Assembly: GCF_024679245.1 (NCBI RefSeq)
Contig: NC_090175.1
Location: 46,812,751-46,876,750 of the forward strand
DNA: 64,000 bases
Direction of reading: 5' to 3'
Source of the DNA: Pseudorasbora parva
Lineage: Eukaryota; Chordata; Actinopteri; Cypriniformes; Gobionidae
Part shown: piece after piece, positions 49,301 to 64,000 of the stretch
How the letters are laid out: every line of letters begins with the position of its first letter
Position numbering within the stretch: the first letter of the stretch is position 1
The notes under the pieces: generated by a model
What the model was told of the DNA's origin: nothing
The model's input: the letters and a program-made list of their open reading frames with translations, nothing else
Database searches by the model: none
Made by a program: the position numbers and the translations under genes

Positions 49301-49489
49301 GGCATTAAAAAGCGTGAGGTGGCCGAAGCCGAGGCGCAGGCGGCCATGGAGCAGGCGAGCGAAGGCAGTCTGACCCGTCCAAAGAAAGCAGTACCGTCCG
49401 GCTGCGGAGATGACGACGAGGAGGAAAACATCATGGACACGATGATGAAGTATCTACCGGGCCCGCTGCAGGACATGCTGAAGAAGTAA
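40352..49489 (+). CDS. cplx1: complexin-1-like SNARE regulator (whole gene)
   Basis: Complexins bind the assembled SNARE complex at presynaptic terminals, clamping spontaneous fusion and promoting calcium-triggered release with synaptotagmin. Three exons (31, 179 and 192 nt) join in phase to 133 residues; mammalian CPLX1 has 134. Order: N-terminus [22 protein letters not shown], charged accessory helix, central SNARE-binding helix (about 49-71) with Arg49, Arg60 and Tyr71 matching human Arg48, Arg59 and Tyr70, then [16 protein letters not shown], an acidic run, and the membrane-binding amphipathic end [25 protein letters not shown] and EAEAQAAME favour complexin-1 over -2. There is no CaaX box, which excludes complexin-3/4. 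Residues 12-14 are GPP where mammals have ATK. Intron 1 is about 6.4 kb and repeat-rich. It converges on tmod1. Confidence 0.95.
42240..42830. other. cplx1 intron 1, AT-rich, nothing recognised
   Basis: No element ends or exons seen. Leads into the tandem duplication that follows. Confidence 0.35.
42855..43710 (+). repeat. diverged tandem duplication, unit about 430 bp
   Basis: Copy 1 (about 42855-43285) and copy 2 (about 43300-43710) align over their length. Shared anchors include gtaccatat-aaatg-attta, ctttgtgacrc, gaaaaatag-tagttgtaaacat and tttagccgt..cagccag..gctatcgcatg. Offsets are 425-444. Extra partial matches (ggtggatagaga-caagacaggg at 42808 and 43876) suggest a larger, older array. 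Confidence 0.75.
44629..44835. mobile_element. hAT-type MITE with CAGTGGCG ends, containing a minisatellite
   Basis: Ends cagtggcgcacaca and tgtgcacgccactg are inverted, flanked by an exact 8-bp duplication ccctctgt at 44621-44628 and 44836-44843. A GGGGCA-rich minisatellite lies inside near the left end. Confidence 0.9.
44648..44702. repeat. (GGGGCA)n minisatellite
   Basis: About nine imperfect hexamers, strongly G-rich on the plus strand. Confidence 0.9.
45345..46513. repeat. large fold-back element in cplx1 intron 1
   Basis: Left arm 45345 to about 45735 and right arm about 46140-46513 are inverted copies, matching in ttgcattcact, ctgtttttctgaatta, aaaatcctgcttttagctgg, ggaagtaaacatgtcccgcc and ttaagtaatataaatggtat. 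Each arm holds internal 'ctgtttttctgaatta' repeats. Centre about 400 bp. Confidence 0.85.
46560..46770 (-). repeat. partial copy of the 'tttatttgatcaaaaata' repeat family
   Basis: Shares ttcaaaaggttttgtaacagc, agtacttttattcagcaagc and aataaagaatcctg segments with the copy at 56290. Confidence 0.55.
46828..47006 (+). CDS. cplx1: cplx1 coding exon 2
   Basis: Acceptor tttgcag, donor GTAAGA. Encodes [20 protein letters not shown], the accessory helix, and most of the central helix to GIRDK. Confidence 0.97.
47135..47220 (+). repeat. left end of 'aaagggacagtccaccc' MITE
   Basis: Matches the left arm of the family at 48958 and 54886. No matching right end directly follows. Confidence 0.5.
47526..48040. 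mobile_element. non-autonomous element with TAGCCT ends
   Basis: Begins tagcctagaaatctagatgc and ends tgtcaggcta. Its left 43 bases recur inverted at 2600-2643. No coding capacity. Confidence 0.55.
48655..48935. repeat. fold-back MITE
   Basis: Arms inverted around 48800: ttttgtggaacataaaaatatattttgaagcatgttgataac-type left arm and gttatcaacatgcttcaaaatat right arm, ending gagggtgagtaaataatgac. Confidence 0.75.
48958..49140. mobile_element. 'aaagggatagttcac' MITE, 183 bp
   Basis: Complete copy: aaagggatagttcac at the left and gcgaactatcccttt at the right. Sits 157 bp upstream of cplx1 exon 3. Confidence 0.8.
49298..49489 (+). CDS. cplx1: cplx1 coding exon 3
   Basis: Acceptor ttaccag. Encodes [38 protein letters not shown] and [13 protein letters not shown], then TAA. 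This is the C-terminal half, including the membrane-binding tail. Confidence 0.97.
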   Translation, partial: YGIKKREVAEAEAQAAMEQASEGSLTRPKKAVPSGCGDDDEEENIMDTMMKYLPGPLQDMLKK

Positions 49490-50305
49490 TACCCTGAATA
49501 ATCTTGAGCACACGCAGCTTTAGATATTATTTTAACGTGTACTGACTTCGGCGAGAAGAGAGCACACTAGAGCAAACACCTGACTACACCATTTACCTTT
49601 CACACATTTTGATTCGTGAGGAGCTTTAGATATTAGTGACAGGTCAATCAAGAAAGAGGGGTTAATTATCAGAATATAAGCCATATTTTATCTTTGCGCG
49701 GAAACCTGAGTCACATCATCTCTTTGGCAGTTATTTATTATCCAATACGTAAAAAGCAATATATATGCATGAATTGTTAGTGTCTGTTCCACCTGTCTGT
49801 GTTCATTTAGCGTTCGATATGAGGAAAAAGTATTGCCAATTTGGTTGAAGACATTCTAGTCTTGCATGTGTCCATAGTGTTTGTGTGCTCACTATCATCT
49901 TGTTTTTGTCACTGCAGAGATTGCAATCCGATAAAGAAGGCAATAACATTTTCCCACGCTGTAAGCTAAACGACATCTATCTTTGTACATTTGTCACTAT
50001 GCCATTTAGTTCATTCTGGTGAATCTTGTCCCACTTGCACTGTAGTATCATCAGTCTAGAACATGCAATGCCTCAATTCAGTTTAACAGTGTTGTCGAGA
50101 TGCGTTTTCTCACCGATATTTCGCTTTACGACAAACTCAGTTTCACAGGAACACCCTGTGAGTTTTGAATGGACTGTAATTTCTCTGGTCTAGAGCCATG
50201 GGGGAATTTTTGTCTGATCTACAACATTCTCAGCAATAATAACGTATTCTGTTTGCTTGGCTTGCAGTAAAACAAGAAATAAAATTGTATGAATTGTATG
50301 AATGG
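49490..50305 (+). other. cplx1: cplx1 3'UTR
   Basis: Non-repetitive sequence after the stop, ending just beyond the AATAAA at 50278-50283. Confidence 0.7.
50278..50283 (+). terminator. cplx1: cplx1 poly(A) signal
   Basis: Canonical AATAAA about 790 bases after the stop codon, with GT-rich sequence following. Confidence 0.65.
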
Positions 50306-50968
50306 CTCTGATGTTTTAAAAAAAAAAGATGAAATGTGATATGTCTGTCTCAAGAATTGATGGGTATGGCACTATATTAAAACAGTCACACAAATCTAAC
50401 TGGTTTTGTGTATTTAATGGATTTTTTTTATTTTTTATTTTTTTGTGCGACTACAATTTTGCTAGAGGTCGCCCATCAAATGGCAAATTAAACAAAAGGA
50501 AAAAGGAAAATTAAGTAACACTAACTGTAATCATGGTATTGTGGCAGGAATAGAAATTAAATGCTTTCAAGTACTTCACACATCTTTTCCAGCACTTCAA
50601 AGTTATTTTTAATGTGTGACCAAACATTTTTTTTTTTCATACTTGAAATATTGTCCCCAATTATAAAACTAAAAGTTTCAAGATGTACACTTATTATATA
50701 AACTTACACTTATTTAAAGGGGGGGGTGAAATGCTGTTTCATGCATACTGATCTTTTTACACTGTTAAAGACTTGGAATCCCATACTAAACATAGACAAA
50801 GTTTCAAAAGTTAAGGTGGACGTTTGATGGGAGTATTTCTTTGTCAAAAATACTACTTCCGGTTAGTCATAAGTTTCGGCAAGTTTTTTGAGATCATGCG
50901 TCCCCTTTGACGTTAATGGGGGCGGAATTTCCTTGTATGGGCCTTACGGACAATTCTACCGGAAGAGC

Positions 50969-51022
<54 letters not shown>
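50969..51022. repeat. (GA)n microsatellite
   Basis: About 26 GA units. Confidence 0.96.
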
Positions 51023-51024
<2 letters not shown>

Positions 51025-51089
51025 AAGTAACAGGCTACCCCCATCAAAGCGCTGGCTCGTAGGCTGCTGGACAGGTGATGTGCACATAA

Positions 51090-51330
51090 CAATGTCACCA
51101 AAAAAGTGCGTTTTTGGTTGCCAGACCAAGACAGTCCTGCACAGATTCGCCAACACCCCGCGTTAAGGCAACAGTGGATGTAATTTGCTTTTCCGGATCA
51201 GCAACTGAGTTGCGCGAATGTTTATATCTGTTGGCTGCATTTCGGTGCCGACTGTTTCATAAACAAGGCCCAGCTCGACGCCGGATTTTCCCAATCGCCT
51301 AATGCTGAAGGATGGAGCAGTCCCAACGTT
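51090..51330 (+). pseudogene. decayed THAP-domain fragment inside repeat
   Basis: One frame starts MSPKKCVFGCQTKTVLHRFA with the CxxxC pair. After a frame change, another reads RQQW then CANVYICWLHFGADCFINKA, the C..H half of a C2CH zinc finger, followed in a further frame by LKDGAVPT. At least one stop (TGGATGTAA) and two frameshifts break it. THAP domains occur in P-element-type transposases and host proteins. Confidence 0.65.
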
Positions 51331-51947
51331 AGAACCGCAGGCGGTGAGTGAGACTGCTTCAAATGTCTGTGTTTTTTTTAGTCCGCTTACTGTCTACACA
51401 AACCACGCGTAAACACACAAACACACGTGCACAACTGCACTTCCCACATGTACACCTTCAAAGACAAAAATACGACGATATAATTCAAGTATAAATATGT
51501 AAATAACACAAGCCGCTAAGCATATTATATAGTTAGTGTATAACTTGTACCACATACAGACGTCCTGCTCTAGTCGTTTTTGCTGCTGCTGCTGTTCAAC
51601 TGCAGCCTCTGGGTCTGATTCCGGATCATAGATGTATGGCTGTATCTGATTAAAAGCCATATTTTTATTTTGAATAAAGTTTTTTTCCCGCTGTTAGGGA
51701 TGACACAGCTTTACGACGCACTCGACTCAACATAGCAGCAGCGAGCACACGTCATTATTTAGCTCCGCTCACATGACACGCCCCCACCCGCTCGGCTTTT
51801 TTCGGAAAGACTCGGAACAGCGCATCTTTCTTATATAATTATTAAAAAAATAAAGACTTTTCGGAGATATGCAGGATGCAATGCTACTCTATAGGTACTC
51901 AAGATTGACATGACACTGACTGAAACTGAGTGTTTCACCCCCCCTTT

Positions 51948-52370
51948 AAAAATAAAAAAGATATTAAATTACTTTTGTAACCAGTAAGTGGCTGCAGAGT
52001 AGCACTTATTGGCTTATTAGTTATTTTCACTCTCTAATATATATACATTTTCCCCAGCTTGTTTTACTTTTAAATTAATATTTTATACATTTATACATAA
52101 TTTAAAGTTAATTTTACATCATATATCTACATCTCAACTCAAGCTCAGTGCTTTATTGCACTACCAAATTAAGGGATGGCACCACTTTTCGAAGAGCCAA
52201 AGACTGTATAAAACTATCGACGTGTCGGTGATGTCACCCGTAGGTTTCGGAAGAGCATTTTTGAAACCCAAAGTAGGCGAGCACTATTATCTTGGCAGCA
52301 CGTCAAAATCAGCTTTGCATCAAAGGAATGAATTACACTTTAATTAAAATGCTATTTTAAATTGTAATAA
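51948..52370. other. intergenic, repeat fragment only
   Basis: Around 52195-52320 is a diverged segment resembling the 29740 repeat (gactgtataaaactatcga, cattttgaaaccc). No gene. Confidence 0.35.
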
Positions 52371-52374
52371 TATT

Positions 52375-52496
<122 letters not shown>

Positions 52497-52599
52497 AAAA
52501 AATATAAAAAAATGAAAAAGTGCAGCAACCATTAACACACCAAACCACAAAGTGGCACTGTAGTCCCTTTTTACTCTTCCAAGCATAAATATTTAAATA

Positions 52600-54747
52600 G
52601 TATTCTTGATGCAATGTGATAAACTAAACAAAAAACTGTTTCTGCTGAGGGCAACATTTCCACGAAAACTTTTTTCAATCTTTATTAATTCAATAAACCA
52701 CATACAGTAAGGTGCACTAACAAAATGTACATATGTGCACCAGCCCAGGCACTCTATGGCAATGATCATGGGCCTGCTTCCAAACACGGGACAAGACAAT
52801 CAAGAGTGAATTTTCCCTTTTTGGTTCTGAACAAGACAAAGTCCTATAAATGTTCTGGCCTTTAAACAGTAGGAAAATGTTTACATTCATAATACATACT
52901 GACTTTTACTGTGCTGGGAGAGTGCGAAAGGAGTAAGGTCTGATGATGGACAACAAATATCTGAGAAAAACACACACCCTGCTAAATCACTCCACGTGCA
53001 AGATTGCAAAAGATGCCTATTCTCAGGAAAACTGCCAAGAAATGACCAGGTCATATTTCATCTCAAAATCAGGATGCATGAAAAAATTACATTCTGCTAA
53101 ATAATTATATTATTTAAATTGTGAAGTACAGTGTTTATTGTACTGAATTTTGATTTTTTTACATTTTTACAGTAAAAACATTACTATGAGATGTGCTTAA
53201 TTACTATGATCCCATCACAATGCACAATACTTGCATGATAATTTGATAATTGTATGTATATCCCCACTGGTACTGTACGCATGTCAGTCAAAAAATATTT
53301 TTAATTTCAACTAAATGATTGTATTATATTTTAGTTTAATAATTCATCATTTAATAATTTTTCATTTAATATTTTGTATTTTTATATTTAAATTATATTT
53401 ATGCAGTAATTGTTTGGGGGTTTCAGTAACCTTTTCGAATCATGTCTATGATTATTTTTTATTCACATAGAAAGTGCCAAAACCTTTACCAAGTCTCATA
53501 GTATTTCAATGAACTTTCAAAAAACTTTCAATGAAAAGTCCTAAAAAAAACAAAACATTACCACACTAGAGGGATATATACATACACATTTTATATTTTT
53601 CATTTTGGATGGAGAAATAACCTGGACATTACTTTGTGAGAGCAGGCATAGGCAATATACATATCATTGTATGATAACTTTTCTATTGCGTGTTATGATC
53701 CTCATTCAAGAGTAAAACATATTTAATGAGGAAGAATATACAGAGATCACGGTTTACGTGTCAATTCTATGATATAAGTGGTTATCATAGAAGGAGACTG
53801 TTAGTATAATAAAAGAGAGATAGTATTGCTAATTGTGTAAAATGAAACGGCTTTTCCTGAACATGAAAAAGAGGTTTTCCCTCATCAAACAAAGAATATA
53901 AAATCTATAAATAATTTCATAAATATGTTGGAGCAGTGCAAATACATGTACTGTTATCAGGTGACCAATAAAGGCACTGACTTTGCTAAATTAATTCGCA
54001 TTTATTTTCAAAGGCGAGTTGGTGATTTGAGGCAACAAACATACACCAACAATGCACTTCCATTGGTATTCGCTGCATAACAGAGCTCACCTGATTTTGT
54101 AGTCAAATGCGCATATTAAAAACCACAGTACAGTGACTTTCCAACAATTAATTTGTAGAGCAACAAAATAACCAGTTGTTAAACATTTGAAGAGAGAAGA
54201 ACAGGTAAAAAAAAAAAAGACAGCATATCCCAAAAACACACAGTTAAAGCATGCGTCTATACGATTTACTATATAGTGAGACTCAAACTGGCCCAGAGAA
54301 GGCAAAACCACAGCTACAGTCAAGTTTGATGCTCTTGCTGTGCATCCAAACACAGCAAAATGTCTGGCTTTAAGGTCAAACTGTTTTTACAGCAAGAAGA
54401 TTATGCCAGTTGAGAACATTGTGATTAACTGAGCGCCATTTTTATCTTTACTGCTTCCATCAACACAAGTAGGTGATTTTTCCCTACCAATGTTATGGCA
54501 GGCAGTTTACACATTTTTGTAAATGTGTAACTATGTGTCTGGTAAACAAAGAGGTACTTTCTGGTTTACAGATCTAGGGCTTTGAAAAAAGCATTTTGAT
54601 TTGAACATGTATTCTTTAGATGACCCTGTGAGTTACCTGTGAAAGGGACATAAATGGAGGGAGGATATGGGATGAGATGGGTGTGATGTGTTGTACAGTA
54701 TACTGGTGCAGGTCCCAGGCCATAGAGGGTTCCCGCTGCTGCTGCTG
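52600..54747 (-). other. probable tmod1 3'UTR / downstream region
   Basis: About 2.1 kb after the standard stop without recognisable repeats. Minus-strand AATAAA hexamers lie at 54001-54006, near 53457 and at 52681-52686. The cleavage site cannot be chosen from sequence. Confidence 0.4.
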
Positions 54748-62840
<8,093 letters not shown>

Positions 62841-62874
62841 CTGCAGCAAGACAAAAAGATTTTCACATTATTTA

Positions 62875-62941
62875 TGAATGGATGAATGAATGAATGAATG
62901 AATGAATGAATGAATGAATGAATGAATGAATGAATGAATGA
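62875..62941. repeat. (GAAT)n microsatellite
   Basis: About 16 GAAT units, followed by degenerate (ATGT)n to about 63030. Confidence 0.95.
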
Positions 62942-63767
62942 TATGTATGCATGCATGAATTAAATTAAATAAATGTATGTATGTATGTGTGTATACATGA
63001 AATTAAATGTATGTATGTATGCATGAGTGAATTAATGAATGCATCGCTTCATGTATTAAAATTTTCCCTGCTTATGTTAGTCAAACTTTCTTGACTCAAA
63101 ACTAAGCTTTACATGTCCATTATCCATCCTCTATATGATCCTCTGAATGAAACGGCCAGTGTTGGCTGTTTACACAATGTACATCAAATGAAAATGATTG
63201 TTTTCCAAGATCAACTTAAAATCATTCACATTTACCTGATGAATAATATCTCAAGCAGAACAGCAATGGCATCAAATTAACTAGTGCAGACCAACAAAAA
63301 AAACTAAAATCTGATAAAAATTAAAAACGACAGCATAACATCTAAAAGCACGTCAAGAGGGAAAGTGCAATTTATGAGTCTGGCATGTATACTGCATCTG
63401 ATAGTTGACCATGGGCCAAAGACAACTGAACTAACCTCATTCCCATATGAAGCTCTAATCTGTCAGGATATATAAGATGTTCAGACCATTAAGTCAACCT
63501 TAAATCCTGCTGTTTTTGAAACATGATCCCAAAGGGGGAAAAAACAATTGACCTTATTTTTACGGAAAGAACTTCATCATGCTAAATGAGAGTAAAGCAA
63601 GTAGCTGACAGTTAAGAGGGGTTTTTTTTAGCCAGCAGAAGAAGAAAAAACGCTGTTACCCTTTTTTGGTAGCCAAGTGTCCTTAGTGCACAAGGATGAG
63701 TCATTGTTATGAAAGAAAAAGAACTTGCATACGCAGTTTCAGAAACCAACATATGCATGCTACATGT

Positions 63768-64000
63768 GAAGGACTAGTTCACTTAAAAATAAAAATGTAT
63801 TATTTACCCTGTCATCCTAAATCTGTATGATTTTGTTTCTTCGTGAAACACAAAACAATACAGTTTGAAGAATGTTCATGCTGCTCTTTTCCAGTACAGC
63901 TGAGGTATAACAGTAGAGGATGAAAGGAAAGACAGTCAAATGAGTTTAGAAAATCATGACTAGTACAAAATGCCAAGAGTTTTAGTTTTTGGGGGGGTAA
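63768..64000 (+). repeat. left part of 'gttcacttaaaaataaaaatg' MITE
   Basis: Begins gaaggactagttcactt, then ttatttaccctgtcatccta and tttgaagaatg. The right end is beyond the window. Confidence 0.5.

Larger units (their letters stand above)
50716..51947. mobile_element. AAAGGGGGGGTGAAA-ended element with THAP-like remnant
   Basis: Ends aaaggggggggtgaaat and gtttcaccccccccttt are inverted. Inside is a (GA)n tract and a broken THAP-type zinc-finger reading frame (listed separately). Confidence 0.8.

Noticed and set aside
62842..64000. Next upstream tmod1 exon
   Set aside because: Searched the minus strand for the expected preceding segment (acidic LEPELEEAL-type sequence). Nothing convincing, so it is taken to lie outside the window.

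Overview
This is vertebrate nuclear DNA, almost certainly from a cyprinid-type teleost. It holds three multi-exon genes with GT-AG introns, long introns packed with DNA transposons and fold-back (MITE-like) repeats of kinds common in zebrafish and carp relatives, and many microsatellites. Nothing bacterial or viral was seen. Gene calls rest on exon translations compared with remembered vertebrate proteins; no database search was possible.

Layout. (1) About 2.7-25.6 kb, minus strand: gne, the bifunctional UDP-GlcNAc 2-epimerase/ManNAc kinase. Eleven coding exons join in phase to a complete 724-residue protein; its 3'UTR runs to about 2.7-2.8 kb. A further in-phase short coding exon at 25,565-25,594, and a second candidate at 32,152-32,262, would give longer N-termini, as in the long mammalian isoform. 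(2) About 25.9-39 kb: a repeat-rich region with nested Tc1-like and TIR elements, large inverted repeats and no confident gene. (3) About 39-50.3 kb, plus strand: cplx1-like complexin, three coding exons, 133 residues, with a poly(A) signal at 50,278. (4) About 54.7-62.8 kb, minus strand: the last six coding exons of tmod1 (tropomodulin-1). The 5' part lies beyond the window. An extra, phase-compatible alternative terminal exon lies at 56,136-56,245.

gne and cplx1 are divergent; cplx1 and tmod1 are convergent. The three genes have unrelated jobs (sialic acid synthesis, synaptic SNARE clamping, actin pointed-end capping), so the layout suggests no shared pathway.

The most interesting points are the unexpected tmod1 terminal exon, the two candidate gne first exons, transposons nested with exact 8-bp target duplications, a decayed THAP-like domain inside a repeat, a diverged tandem duplication of about 430 bp in cplx1 intron 1, and several transcribed long inverted repeats. 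I see no clearly new biological system; most of the non-genic sequence is mobile-element debris.
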